From Cokeromyces recurvatus (taxonomy: Eukaryota > Mucoromycota > Mucoromycetes > Mucorales > Mucoraceae): DNA of 64,000 nucleotides. Positions 35,182 through 48,475 of this stretch are shown here, piece by piece. Location: assembly GCF_025118155.1 (NCBI RefSeq), contig NW_026251415.1, positions 186,001-250,000 of the forward strand. The letters run 5' to 3'. Made by a program: the position numbers and the translations under genes. Every line of letters begins with the position of its first letter. The stretch's first letter is position 1. The notes below the pieces were generated by a model, which was given only the letters and a program-made list of their open reading frames with translations, did no database searches and had not been told where the DNA came from.

Positions 35182-35925
35182 TACACATACACACATCATA
35201 TTTATTTAAGACTTGCAGCTACCTTAAATCATCCTGGAGCCATGTATCGACTTGGATTAGCAAATATCAATGGAGAACTCGGTTTACATCGTAATGTAAG
35301 GGATGGAAATAAATGGTTGAAAAGATCAGCGGAGGCTGCTACAACAGAGTATCCTCATGCCTTACACGAATTAGGATTACTTCATGAAAAAGGTTTAGAC
35401 GGTATTATCTTTAAGGATGTTCAATATTCAGTTCAACTCTATACCCGTGCTGCTGAATTAGGCTATGTACCCTCTGCATATAGGCTGGGCCAATGCTATG
35501 AATATGGTTATTTAAAATGTGAAAGGGATGCCTATGCTTCTATTTATTATTATACAATGGCTGCTCAACAAGGTAATCCAGATGCTTGCTTTGCTCTCTC
35601 TGCTTGGTATCTCTCCGGTGACCCTCCTCGAATTGAGCCATCCGGAGAAAGGGCGCTTTATTGGGCTCAATTGGCTGCTCAAAAGGGAATAGTAAAGGCT
35701 GTCTTTGCATTAGGCTACTTTGCTGAATCAGGTATTGGTAGACAAAAGGATATGAATGAAGCCATCCGTTGGTATAAGAAAGCTGCAAGTCAAGGCAATG
35801 AACAAGCTAGAAAGAGATTAGTAGAATTAGATTCATCATTGTTATCCTCTGTACCTAATAGTAATAATAATAATAATAATAATATAACAATATCATCTAA
35901 TATGGTTGCTGGTAAAGCAAGATAA
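33932..35925 (+). CDS. Sel1-repeat protein, Chs4/Skt5-like
   Basis: Exons 33932-34773, 34955-35023, 35211-35925; 541 aa. After a Ser/Pro/Thr-rich disordered N-terminus (about 1-150) there are roughly seven tandem Sel1 repeats, e.g. HPGAMYRLGLANINGEL, YVPSAYRLGQCYEYGYL, NPDACFALSAWYLSG and KAVFALGYFAESGIG. The combination of a Ser-rich head and a Sel1 body is that of Skt5/Chs4, which activates and anchors class IV chitin synthase at the plasma membrane and septum. The C-terminus ends MVAGKAR after an Asn run and lacks the CaaX prenylation box of yeast Chs4. Repeat class is certain; the Chs4 role is inferred. Confidence 0.84.
35145..35177. repeat. (AC)n microsatellite in an intron
   Basis: About 16 AC units in the intron 35024-35210 of the Sel1 gene, flanked by ACAT variants. 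Confidence 0.85.
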
Positions 35926-36207
35926 AATATGTATGTATTTATATGATTCACAATAATAATAATACTTTAATTGTTTAAAAAAAAAAAAAAATATCGGGCT
36001 TTTTTTTTGTAAAAATGAATAAATTTTATTGGATAATTTATAACTTATTTTTTTTTCCCCTTGTGATAGAATAATAAATATGCATTATTGTTAAATGTCA
36101 AAAAAGGTAATTTACCACATATGATTTTGAAACAAAATTTAAATGCATTTTTCGTAATATTAGATATATAATGATGACATCACTTTTTTTTTGTTTGGTT
36201 TGTTTGT

Positions 36208-37908
36208 TTAAAGAAAAGGAGCAACTTCAATAAGACTCCAAGTTTCACTATGCGGTGTTGTGGGAGCGGCTTGCAAACGTGTTAGTTGCTGGTTATTTAG
36301 TAATGTATCATCATTATCACTATCTACATACAATCCATCATATTCTTCTTCTTCTTCCTCTTCTTCTTCTTCTCCTTCATTTATTTGCCGTCGCTTTTGA
36401 TGATAAGTTCTTTTACTTGACTTTACTTTAAAATAATTTGTATGTAATTCATTTGTTGTATTTACATCTAAAAGACTACTACATCTATATCTAAAATTCG
36501 TAGCTCTTAAAACCTGCTTAAATTCAATAGGAAATTTTAAATCACGAATTCCATGATAATAAAGTGCATGTGATTGACTGTTACAAAAAAAGAAAAAAAA
36601 AAGTGTGTTCATATTTAATCATTCCATTTTTTTTTTTCATATGATTGACTTACATGCCCAAATTAGGTGCACAACAACAAGCCATTAAGCTTTGAAGCGT
36701 ATTGGCAACTTGGCTTACTGGGATTTTTACACCTTGAGTATAACAGATATAAGCAAGATTATAGTTTAACATAGCCATACCAATTACAAATTTCTTGAAA
36801 TTTTTATCATCTTCTTCAAGAAATAATGGCATTTTTCTGATATTATGCATCAGTTTCATAGTAAATAAGTAAGTAAAAAAAATATATATATACATCTATA
36901 CCTATAATTATGCCATAATTGTCGATTAGGTGCTACCATTCGAATATAATGTCGAAGTCCCTTTTGAATTATAATAAATGGCATTTTAATACCCAAATAA
37001 CGAACAACTAGACCCAGCATATGAATGACAAGACCAATAGGTGCATTTAATTCTTCTTTAGGGTATTCTAATAAATAATTCACAGATCGATTTAGAATTC
37101 CCTATACACATACATAGATGTATATATTTAAGTCTATGTACAATTACTTGTAACGTCAATTAATCGAGTAGGTAAAGTAACTCCACAAATATATAAATCT
37201 TCTTTGTTTCCTATTTGCATAGTAGTAGGCTGACTAAAAGGTGGCAACAATTCTTCTGCTTGAAGAGAAGAGGATGGCATAGGTAGTGATACAGGTTCTT
37301 CAACAACACCAGGCTTTAACTCAAATAAAGAACTGACTTCCTTCACTAAAATACGTCTCGTTCCAACTGTCATTTTATGTGTACGTTGCCAAGCTCTCAA
37401 TAGAGTGGAGTTTTTATTATGATTGTCCATGCATAATTTTTGATAATGCGACTTTCGTTTAATACATTCTTCTAGTATTCTTCTCTTGTCTGTTATCTGT
37501 TTCTCTAATTCTTTTATACGTATTTTTTCTTTATATACAATAGAAAATACAATCAATCTTGTAATTCATTTGATTAATTAAACATGTATCATATTCATTT
37601 TACTTTCTTTAGTTTCATTCAGCATGCATATTTGACTTTCTTGTAATGATTCCAATTTCATTGCTCTTTTATTCTTTTCAGCAATCAATTGTTGTATATA
37701 CTCTGTCTTTTTTAAAAAATGATTGGCCTCATCAACTGCGGCATCTCTTTCGATAATCGTGATGTTTATTTCTTCTTCATGTTTTTGTAATCTGAATAAA
37801 AGTTAATAAGAATAATAAAGCAATTAAAATATAAGCAATTTACTTTTCTTTTATACAATCAATGCAATAGAATTTACGATGAGATGTATGACAATATTTA
37901 CAATTCAT
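36208..37908 (-). CDS. Atg14/UVRAG-like autophagy PI3-kinase subunit
   Basis: Six exons: 37844-37908, 37604-37791, 37148-37528, 36902-37067, 36654-36836, 36208-36577; 450 aa. The N-terminus has a paired-cysteine motif (CKYC..CIDC, residues 3-18) as in Atg14/Barkor, then a long coiled coil (about 24-130). The C-half carries LPTRLIDVTKYPKEELNAPI followed by a BARA-like region (GLVIHMLGLVVRYLGIKMPF, NLAYICYTQG, LQSLMACCCAPNLG). Such proteins recruit Vps34-Vps15-Beclin to autophagy or endosomal membranes. Two introns (37529-37603, 37068-37147) were placed by frame: alternative nearby acceptors lead to stops. The CxxC start favours Atg14 over UVRAG. An acidic Glu run lies near the C-terminus. Confidence 0.8.
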
Positions 37909-38017
37909 TATGAAATAAATAAGTAAGAAAAGAGAAAAGAAAAGAAAAAAGAAAAAAAAAATGAAATAAATAAAAAATAAAAATATATATAAATGTATTT
38001 ATAATTTATAAATTGTA

Positions 38018-40060
38018 TTAAGAGCTCATATGGTTTAAAATAACAACTTGCTTATTAGAAGTGCATGCAGCCAGCTTATCACCATCCTTATTAAAATGAA
38101 CTTCAAATATACCACCACTTGTCTTGAAAGTCTTTTTTAGAATCCCATCCTATATACAGAATTGAAGTGAATATGTAAGCATGCTATTATTCTATTCTTT
38201 ATTGATTTACCTTTGAGTCCCAAACATTCAACACTTCATCGAAACTACCAGAGGCCAATAAACGAGCATCAGGACTGAAGGAAATTGAATATACTGCTTC
38301 ACTATGATTCTTAAGCACATGAAGACAAGTACCATTAATTGCATCCCAAATACGTACTGTAGAATCAAAACTTGCAGTTGCTAAAATAGTGGATGATGGT
38401 GTCGTACTATTATTTGAACAAGGTGCCCATTGTAACGTATAGATTTGAAGGTTATGTCCTTTCAAGTTTTGAATAGGTCCATCACTATTTAAACTCCAAA
38501 TTTTAGTAGTCATATCATCAGAACAAGAAGCCAAGTACTGTCCACTAGGATCCCATCGTACTGCATTTACTTCATCTTCATGTCCAACCCATTTCTTTAA
38601 TGGCTTACTCGCTCCTACTTTACAAACATAGATAGTTTTATCTGAAGAACATGATGCAAAGGTCGTATTATCCATCCAATCAACATCAAGAATGGCCACT
38701 ATAATATAAGGATTCGATTAATTTTTTTTAATCTGTATATTGAATGAAATACACATAATAAACTTATTACAGCTATGTAATTCGTATTGTTGCTTCATTT
38801 CTCCCGTTTCAGGATCCCATATAATAGTTGTCGTATCTGCACTTCCACTTAATATAAGATCACCTTTCATATTCCATTTTAAAGAGAAAATGGGCCCTGT
38901 ATGATGTCCCATAACAAATCTTAATTGTCCTTTTTGTGTCCAGATACGCGCCTGGCCATCATATGAGCCTGTTGCTAATAAACTTCCTGAAGGCTATTTA
39001 AATTCCTTGTTAATAAAAATTAAAAAAAAAAAAGAAAACTCATTAATTTAATCTTTACATTCCATTCAAGTGTTGTAACATCCTTATTATCATTCATATT
39101 AGGTAAATGATTTAAAACTATAGGTTCAGAAGCTTTATCTTTTCCTTCTGGAACTTGCCATATTCTTGCTGTAGCATCACCAGAACTAATAATTAATATA
39201 TCAATATGTATGTTGTTTTATTTTTATTTATTTATTCATTTATTTTTTTTTTTTTAGTAAATTCTTACCCTGATGCAAGAAGTGAAGGAAGTACAGGATT
39301 CCATGCACAAGAAAAAACTTCACTTTGATGACCTTGAAGAATAATAACATTTTCTGGTTTAATTTCAGTGTCATTTTGCTGTTGTATTAATTGGGCTTCT
39401 TTCATTTCCTCATCTTCTTTTATTGCAGTTGTAGAAGTTATTGAGCCATTATTAGTATTATTTGTTGTTTTAATTAAATTGTGTTGTTCATTCATTGTTT
39501 CTTCTTTAACTTGCTCATTATCTATTTCTTCATCTGCAGTTGTCTCTCTTCTCGCTCTCTTCTCTCTATCTTTTTGTTTCTTTTCTTCTTTACGTTGTCG
39601 CTTCGTTGAAGATGAAAGCGGTTTCGCTGTTGAATCTGGTTCGTGATTAAATATTTCACCTGTTAATTCGCAATGGTGAGGTTCTAGTAAAGAAAATGGC
39701 ACAGTACATTCCATTAATTCGCCATCCTACATATATGTATTAACACACAAAGAAAAAAAAACACATACACACTCGCACACACACACACAAAGGCTAACCT
39801 CATTCATATGTGCTTCAATCTCCATAAACTGAAGTCCTTTATGAATAATATTTATAAGTGCACCAGGCTGAATCTGTGCATCGCGGTAAGTAGATTTTTC
39901 AACTTGACTTTCATATTGAAAAGCAAATGAAGTATGTCGAAACCCTAAACAAATACATTACAAAGAAAGAATAAAAAAAAGGCAATTTATTATTCTATTT
40001 ACCTGATTCTTGTAAGTACTTATAAACAATTATATTAATTTCCTCACTAGTAAGGACCAT
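38018..40060 (-). CDS. TBL1/Sif2-like WD40 corepressor subunit
   Basis: Seven exons: 40003-40060, 39799-39944, 39269-39726, 39059-39185, 38771-38993, 38211-38698, 38018-38149; 543 aa. An N-terminal LisH motif ([20 protein letters not shown], about 6-26) is followed by a charged Lys/Glu linker, then about seven to eight WD40 blades (e.g. [54 protein letters not shown]). This is the architecture of TBL1/TBLR1 and yeast Sif2, scaffolds of the SMRT/NCoR or Set3 histone-deacetylase complex in the nucleus. The donor of exon 2 is GTTAGC. The 3' end lies 109 nt from the start of the Atg14-like gene, on the same strand. Confidence 0.88.
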
Positions 40061-42497
40061 TTCGCGTTAATTGTGTATATAAATATTTTATTTTTTTTAA
40101 AAAAACAAAACAAAAAAAAAAAACAAAAAAAAACAACAAAAATAAAATTTCACGCTCTTTCTGACTTTCTTTTTTTTATTTTTTTTATTTTTAATTCTTG
40201 GGTATTTTTTTTTTTTTTATACATATTTATTTTGCAGTCTATGTACATTATTTGAATTTAAAACTTTAATGGTTTTTAAACAAAATGAATCTGCAGGCCG
40301 ATTAATAATTGATTATGAGACATTATTAAAATTTAATCAAAATAGATTATTATATACGAGCAAATTATAAAAGAAAAGTATATACTAATTTGAAGATAAT
40401 TCTATAAAGTCAGATTTATATATTTGCGTATTTTCCCAATAGATGAGATCTTTAAATCGTAAGGTGAAGTAGTTTCACTCAAAGGTGCGACAATTTGTCT
40501 CAAGAAGATAATTTTCCGCTTTTTCAAATTGATATAGCAATGCGAAACTTTTCTTTTTTTTTGCAGTTACGAAGAAATCTTTATTGCAAATAGTATGAAG
40601 TACCTACGTACTGAACATAAAAAATAGAATGCTCCACTGACACAATCCTTGATGGATTGTATACATTTCTCAAGAGCAACTTTCTCCATCGATAAATATC
40701 CTCTTGAGAAAAGTAATATTGAAATGTTGATAATTACTATGTTTAGGACACACCATGATGACTTTTCTTTTTTATTGGAATTTTAAAGTCTTTTAAATAA
40801 GCCCAAGTCAAACTTTAAGGTGATTATTATTAAACACGTCACATCGTCAAAAAAATGCTCTACTATTTCCTGCAGACGTCATTACTGTACAGAAGCTATC
40901 ATAAACAGTATTTTTTATCGTTAAAGCTCATTTGAAAATAATAATAATAAAACCCCCATATTATACTAGATATAAGCCAACTGTTTTAGTTTTTTTTTTT
41001 AACGTTTGAAAGTAAATCTTCTTATGTACTCTCATAAATTTCAGGCTGTGCTTAAAGGAGTGGTGGCGATGGCTAGGGTGCCTTATTATTTTGTGTATGA
41101 GTTTCACTCAATTTCATGGATTATTTGCATATTTGTTCATCGTTTATAAGCGTTAATTACTATTCATCTTACATAGTGTAACAATTAAAATGAACAAAAA
41201 TTGCAAGTTGTTTCTATTTATCTAAACTATCAGACAATATTCGTCATTACATCTCCTTTATTTAAAAGTTTTGGTAAAGGTTGATAATGTACTTTTTGTC
41301 GGAACGAGCAGAATAAGCTCACCAACTTTAGATCATTTTCATAGCACATATTAAAAGAGTCAAAATCCTCTTTTTTTTTTTTCGATAATCTTACTACATT
41401 TTTCTTGCTCCATTCTTCACAAGCTAAGTTTATATGTTGGATAGAAGAAGCAAAGGTTAATCCTGTTCTGACTAGTAAAACGGATAAAGATGGACAGCAT
41501 GGAGAAAAAAGAAAAAAAAACAATTATGGTTACATATATGAATTATTACAAGATAAATAGTATTAACAGAAATTATGATCAGGGTAACAAGCAAATGCTA
41601 GTGTAATTAGCCGGTGTTCATACAATTTTCTTCTTTTCTCCCTAAACTATAACTACAATATCAGTTATTATTATCATTGATGAGCATATAATATGTATGT
41701 TTATACAGCGGACATAATCCTATTATTATCATCATTACAATGTATATTATTGCTTGAATACTCTAACAATGGCTATAAGTGTAGAGTGCATGTTACTGCT
41801 GCAAAATGCAATAGATTAGTTGTTTCAAATTATAACTAATTGATTTTTAGAACTATTGTTTGATCTTGCTAATTTTACTAGACTTTTCAAATATTTATCT
41901 CTTAATAAAGATATTACGATACTATCTATTTTATTTAGCTGCATTATCGACTTTAAATGCCTGAAATCATTGATCATTTTATCCCCTTTCTCTTGAATAA
42001 CCTTTCTTCACGTCAATTGTGTACATATTTTCAATATCATTTCTTGGTTTGTCAGTTTGTCAGCTGTTTGTACAATCCTTTGCGAGCTTTTTTTTTTTTT
42101 TACCATAATAAACTATCTTCATTATTATCACAGCAATATTTTGATTGGCTCCCCCCATTAATCGTGTCATAGCTTTACCCTTAATCCTAAAAGGATTTTT
42201 TTGTTTTAGTATCTTTTATTTACATTGATTAACTAAACTCGGATCAATTTCGATACAATTTATATCTTGCATCAAATTTGGGTAGTTTTTTTTTTTAAAA
42301 AAAAAATTGTTTAAACGTAGATCAGACATCAAGTCTTTTAAGTTGCTGTAAAGCTTATATTTTTATTCCTGTTGCATAGAAGTCCTCTTTTTTTTTTGTT
42401 TTAAATTTCCGAATGTTAAAAATGTCAAATTCTTTGTTCATACAACTTTTTTTTTTTTAATTATTTTTATAATCATCGTCTAATTGTGATCGTCAAT
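40061..42497. other. Intergenic region with possible gene remnants
   Basis: 2.4 kb between a minus- and a plus-strand gene. The first 150 nt are A/T-rich promoter of the TBL1-like gene. A 97-codon minus frame at 41230-41523 and a plus frame at 41957-42172 look partly protein-like (the latter is listed as a possible F-box relic). No intact gene or RNA found. Confidence 0.45.
41957..42172 (+). pseudogene. Possible F-box gene relic
   Basis: The frame starts MPEIIDHFIPFLLNNLSSRQ, which fits an F-box start (LPxEIxxxIxxxL..L). After one apparent frameshift near 42020, LVCQF and a little later YNPLRA match the usual LVCxxW...NPLR segment. A T-run interrupts the rest and no downstream domain follows. 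This is a motif-level impression only. Confidence 0.3.
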
Positions 42498-45232
42498 ATG
42501 GTTCAACGTAAGATTGATTTTATTTGGCATTTTTCTTTTTTTTTTCTTTACACAAGACAAAAAAAAATAAAAAAAAAAGAGAGAGAGAGAGAGAAAAAGA
42601 CTTAATTCAATCATTTTATTAGCAAATGTAAAAATATATCATCCATCGTACATTTCTGTCAAAATCTATTCTAGTATAAAAAATAAAATAAAGTGAGATT
42701 TTTAAACCCTAAAAAAAAATAAATAAATAAATAAAAATAGAATAACTGATCATTTCGTCATTAGGGAACTTGCTAAGAAAACAAAAACGGACATTTCCTT
42801 TAATTTTGAAGAACAGTATTTTGATATTAAGGGAAGATCTCAACAAGCTTGTGATGATTGGTAAGATCTATGATTTACATTTATTGATAATTAGACTTAT
42901 GTTTTGTCAAATCCTTAGTTCAATGATTATAATGCAAAACCTTTTGCCACAACTTGTAAGCTCATAACTCACTTTTTCTCTTATCATTTTTTTTAACTTT
43001 GTTTTTTATTTTTTTATTTTGTTTTATTTATTTATTTATTTTTTCTACAAAAATATAATAGAATGCTACCATCGATGAATTTAAATTTAAAGGAACATTT
43101 CAAGATCTGGAAGATATACTATCGTCTAATGTTTCAAGCCCAGCTTCTACCTCTAGTGCAAGCCCAATTCGTGAATCAACACAAATATATGCACAAGGTA
43201 GACCTTTAAACTTGGATGTGATTGACAAGAAATATAAAAAGAAAGCAGAGAGTAGTAATAAGGAAAATGCATTCTTTGACTACCAAGAAACTGAAAGTGA
43301 TGAATCTGATGAAAGTGAAGAAGAATATGTTGAAACTTTTACCTTTGCCAAGAATGTTCCTAATCCAAAGGAAGTCCTGACTGGACCATCAACCAACAAT
43401 AGTAAGCCTATTGATTATTTACGCGTTATCGGTCTTGATACAGAAACAGAATGCAGTTTAATTAATAGACAAATTAAAATCGTCGGTAACAGTGAAGAAT
43501 CAGTTAAAGAAGCTCTAGAAAGATTTAGAAATTTACAAACCATATATAAACGTCGAAAGAGATCAACTCTAGTTATACCCTGTGTACATTATCCTATCGA
43601 GTTTTCCGAATTAGGTTTATATTTTTGCAATATGGAGAGATATGCTCAACAAAGTTATATAGATCTCTTAACTAGCTCTACAGCACCTTTACATGTTATC
43701 TTACCTGTATTTAAAGGAAAAGATAATCAATATCAAAAACCTAGAGAACTGATTAGCGCTCCATCTCAAACGATATCTCCTCAAAAATGGAAACAACATC
43801 AACAACCAATTGCACAAAAAGAGCTATCTTTAGATGAAAGAATGAAACTAGCCTCTCTGGAATTTGGAAGAGGAGGACGTAATAGCCCTAACGTTAATAT
43901 AGCTCCTGACCAGAAACCTCTTTGGGGTGAAAACAAATCATATGTGATACGTCCTAGTGTTCAAGCTGCACCTCCTAATCCTCAATCATTTGTATCTACT
44001 TCAACCTCTTCGTATGCTTCACCTTCTCCATCTAAATCTGATTTAGTTGAAGATTTTCCAGCTTTACCTGTTCATGCTCCTGCTCCTAAAAAGGCTCCTA
44101 CTCGACGAGTCATGCGCTTAAAGAGTCAAAAATCTGCTTCTGTAGCTAAAATGCCATCAAAATCAAATATGGAAATGTAAGTTATTATGTAAAAAGAAAG
44201 AAAAAGAAAAAAGAACATAAAATAATGATAAAAAAAATTATTTTCTAGTATGAAAGAATATAATTTACATAACATTAAGACTGCTTTAGAAGAAGGGTAA
44301 TATTTTATCTATTTTGATGTTTATATATAAATATATTTACATAACTATATAGATTAACTACCGTACGTGGATTTAAGGGTGACATAAAAATAAGTGCAAA
44401 ATTAGGTAAAGTACTTTGGAGTAATGTTACTCCCGAGATACAAAAACGTATCTGGAATTTCCCTGATTTGAAAGATAACTTGATGCAAGAACGTGGTATC
44501 CAACCCAATTTTAATGATGTGTAAATATGCTTTTCTTTTCAGTTAAAGAAATATATTTTAACTAATCTTTTTTTTTTTTTTCCTGGGTTATATAGTACAA
44601 CTAAATCCGATGATCTTATTAGTAAAATAGCTGAGATCTTACCTCAATATTATAGTAGGACTGCTTATTTCGAGATTCATGCTAAAGCTCGTAATCAACC
44701 TATTGTTCCATATCAGCCAGTTGTCATGTATATGAATCAAGGTGTAGTTGAATTAAAGAAAGTGGTTACTGCTACTAATAAAATTGTAGAGGTTGACTGG
44801 GTATCACTAGAAAGGTAAATTCTCAAACTTTGCCTTGAGGATTCATAAAACATTTCTAATCCTTTTTCTTTTCTTTTTTTGCTTTGCTTTGCTTTGCTTT
44901 TTTTTTTTTTTTTTTTTTAGAAAATTCGACTTCCAATTACTTCTTAAAACTGAACAAACGACAAGATCTGATGTAAAACCATTTACTACCTTTATCAAGA
45001 AGGTCGCTGTGAGCCCTGTTACTCGTCAAATTACATATGAAAACATACCAGACTTTTTAGAAGTTGATTATATTTTATTGAAACAAACTACAAAATATAG
45101 AATTCACTTTCCTTTTGTAATTGAGATTACTCGTGTTGAAAAGCTACCCTTAGTTCAACAAAAATTTAATAATTATGGCATTGAGAAAATTCTCGGTGAT
45201 ACTGGTAAAGGTCAAGTCTGGTATGATTTAGA

Positions 45233-45306
<74 letters not shown>

Positions 45307-45539
45307 CCTTTATTATTCTTATTAATAATGGAACAATATATTTATATGTGTGTATAATGTAGGTCTTTTATTCTACTTATGATGAAATCTTTAAGGTGAA
45401 CAATGATTTACCTATTGGTAAATTTGCCTCTTGGACAGTAAAAGATATTATAGGTGATGAAAATGATCCTTCTAGTGCTTTAGTTGAATACATTCGATGT
45501 TTACTTATCTTGATTGAAAAATGTGAATCAGTTATTTAA
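42498..45539 (+). CDS. KH-type RNA-binding-like protein, unnamed
   Basis: Ten exons: 42498-42507, 42623-42692, 42765-42860, 42919-42955, 43062-44176, 44249-44296, 44353-44520, 44596-44814, 44921-45233, 45363-45539; 750 aa. The first coding exon is only 10 nt. The N-terminal part spliced from exons 2-4 resembles a KH fold (IKELAKKTKTDISFNF, FDIKGRSQQA), and a second possible KH-like strand-helix is near ECSLINRQIKIVGNSEESVK. The middle is acidic then Pro/Ser/Lys-rich with FPALP. The C-terminal half (RIWNFPDLKDN.. to ..LILIEKCESVI) is a conserved-looking globular domain I do not recognise; some fungal DUFs look similar. RNA binding is an inference. The 5' exon choice rests on phase and is moderately secure. 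Confidence 0.6.
45236..45303. repeat. 68-nt poly(A) tract directly after a 5' splice site
   Basis: The longest homopolymer in the window. It begins two nucleotides after the GT of the intron 45234-45362 in the KH-type gene. Confidence 0.95.
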
Positions 45540-45591
45540 ATATAATATTTAATAATAATAATAACAATAATAATAAAGAAAAAAAAAACTT

Positions 45592-46516
45592 CTATAATAT
45601 GGCATGTTGAGAATATAACAGTGAACGAATTTTATAATAATCCACTGATAATCCTCCTTCTACCAATAATTGTCCAGTACCAGTCTAATATTATATAAAA
45701 ATTAGTTAGAAAATTTATACAGACATACACATACATATATATTTATATATATATATATATACAGCTTACCTTTCGAACTGCAACATGATCGTTGCAAACT
45801 AAAATACCTTCTCCCTTAAATTCAGCTTGAATGCCTTCTGCTTGTAACACTTTTCTAAATTCTGATAAACGTACATCACCTACAAAGACTGAAGGATCCC
45901 ACTTTATACGTTGATCATGTGTGGCTATGTCTAATGAAGGTGTAGTTGAATCATCTGGAAAGTGAATACGCCCTACTACACGAGCTAATTCATAATCATC
46001 CAACTTGATAAAAAAAAATCATTATGATGATACATACATATTATATATATATGTATATGTATATGTTTACTTACTTTTGAGAATTGTAAGGAACTAACCA
46101 TGCTGTCGGTTAATTTAACTCTATAAATATTTGTAGCAGCTGAAACATTAAGCACTTCACCCACAGAGGGTGTAAAGATTTCTTTAGTAAAATTATCGAT
46201 GGACTGACAAGCATTAGCAAGTTCCTCAGTAGATGATTCTGAACCATGAACGATAATCTAATTCATAATAGTCATATAAATATCGTATTATATACATATA
46301 TTTATATAATTCTACTTTACCAATTTTCTTGGTGCGATTTGAGGTAAAATTGTTTTTATTGATCGACCATCTGAAAGACCTTCTAAATCGACATATCTTA
46401 AAAGACACTGAACTGATAGTTTTTCATTATTTGAGGTATATTTGGTAGGACTTTCATCTCTTCCCGGTAATAGTGGCTCTTCAATATCTGGCATTAATTC
46501 CTACAATTTTGATATA

Positions 46517-46554
<38 letters not shown>

Positions 46555-48475
46555 AGCCATATTTACATCTTCCTTTCCAAAATTGGCACCTTCTCCTAAA
46601 CTCTTTTTTTCTTGCTCTATTCTTTCAAAATCAGATGCCTTCATATAATGCTCTATTTGAATAGCTTCACCATAATCGTCAAACTTTTTACGTTTTTCCA
46701 AATAAGGGAACATATGATAACTTTGAGATTGTTTGAAAAAGCCTCCAGATTTTCCAGTATCACGAACATATAAATCAAATTGCTTCATTAATAAGCTATC
46801 CATATTTTCATCATTATCATCAATATCAGATGAATCACTTTCATCCTCTTCCATAATCGTTTTACTTCTAGCCAGTATAGCTGCTTGTGCTGCCTCTCTT
46901 TCAGCTTTAGCTCTTTGTGCTGCTTCAAATTCTTGTAATTCAGCTCCTTCTAAAGGTACCCGTTTATAAATAGTTAAATCCATGGTGGATTCATAATTAA
47001 TAACAGGTTTTACAGGTAATTTTGTTCTATTATGAGCTGTAACAGTATCTATGTCCATTGCATCCGTTTGCTTATTCCAATCATCATAAAGACGACGCGC
47101 TAAAGATCCGGGACCAGCTCGATCTGTTAAAATAAGTGTGTTGTTTATATTATGTTGATCACTAGGCATTGTCATCCAACGAATAAACAATTCCCGAGCA
47201 AAGCCTGTCTCTAAACTATAATTACTAGCAATCACAACTTTGGGTCCTGAATAATTATCCAAATCTTCAAGTTTATGACAGAGTCGTAAATATTTAAATT
47301 CGTAAGGATTTTCACGAGATTGAGAGAAGTTTTTCGTTAGCTCTTCTCCCATCCATTCAAGCATAATTTTCGCAAAATGAGCTGTATGATAACTTGTATT
47401 TGATAACATAATAAGGGGATAGCTAAGTTGATTTTGTGTCCAATATTGATCTAAAAGATATGACAATTCTAAAACACGAGCTGAAGAATCTGTCGGTAAT
47501 AACACCGACCCTCCTGCTTTTAAAGATTTGGTCATTGTTTCTATATAGAGAATTTCATTAATAAATAAGTCTTTGTATATATATATGTATATATATGCAT
47601 TTTAAATAATTTACCAAACATGGCAGTATATCTATCTTTGCGAGCAGGGTGTACAACCTTTGAATTATATGAATCTGTAATAAGTAATGATGGACGTGTA
47701 AGTGAATCTAACACAACACCTCCTGAATGTAAAACTGTGCCATCTAAATGTCTTTAAAATAAGTAAGTATTATCTTTTTTTTTTTAATGCTGTTATTCAT
47801 TCGTATTTACTGTTCTTTTCTGTGGTTAAAATCAACGGCATATACAACTTCTTCTGTATCTTGTTTGATTTTCCAAATAGTACCACCAATAGTATGAGCT
47901 GCAGCATAAGCTGTAATGGTAATTCCTTGACATTTACCTAAACTTTTATAAGTATCATACAAGGCTATATTATATACATCTATATACCTGATAAGGAAAA
48001 TGGTTGTGAATAACGAAGTGGTGTAATTTTATCAAATGAATTATCAACATCTTCCAAGCTAAATGTCTTGAATTCTATTTCGTTTGTTTTTGATTGATAA
48101 TTATCGTACATGCACATTTTACCCATGTTTACAACAGGAATAGTCGAATAAACTGGACAAGTCATGCCGAGATGACTTCGTGCATATGGATAAGCACCGA
48201 GATGAGGAAGATCACTGTGTGAGAGAAGAACAACATCGATATGTTTTGCTACTCTTGAAAGAAAGAATGAAAGAAAAATCAATATACGCGTATTATTTTA
48301 TTGTATTATTTTATTGATTATCTTACTTTTTTAAATTGGAAAGATCATCCACATTGAAAGTATCAGACCAACCACAATCAAGTAAAATCTTGATTTCATC
48401 AATTTCCAATAAAAAGCATAAAGGATCTTCGTTTTTTGCACCTGAAATGGGTGTAAATTTAATATAACTAGTCAT
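45592..48475 (-). CDS. CPSF2: Cleavage and polyadenylation specificity factor subunit 2 (CPSF100/Cft2)
   Basis: Nine exons: 48327-48475, 47988-48253, 47811-47937, 47615-47751, 46567-47540, 46321-46500, 46075-46257, 45770-46003, 45592-45684; 780 aa. A nuclear subunit of the pre-mRNA 3'-end processing complex, partner of the CPSF73 endonuclease. It has a metallo-beta-lactamase fold ([57 protein letters not shown]) followed by the beta-CASP region ([46 protein letters not shown]). The metal-binding HxHxDH is degenerate (SHSDLPH), as expected of the non-catalytic CPSF100. Its stop is 52 nt from the KH gene's stop on the opposite strand. Confidence 0.97.
46520..46552. repeat. 33-nt poly(A) (+) tract inside a CPSF2 intron
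   Basis: Lies in intron 46501-46566 and so forms half of that intron; on the coding strand it is a poly-T immediately after the donor region. Confidence 0.9.

Noticed and set aside
36208..36612. Three adjacent small genes in 36.2-37.6 kb
   Set aside because: Splice phases merge them into a single Atg14/UVRAG-like protein.
41230..41523. 97-codon minus-strand frame
   Set aside because: Starts in a low-complexity Phe run, lacks splice signals and I recognise no domain; not enough for a gene call.
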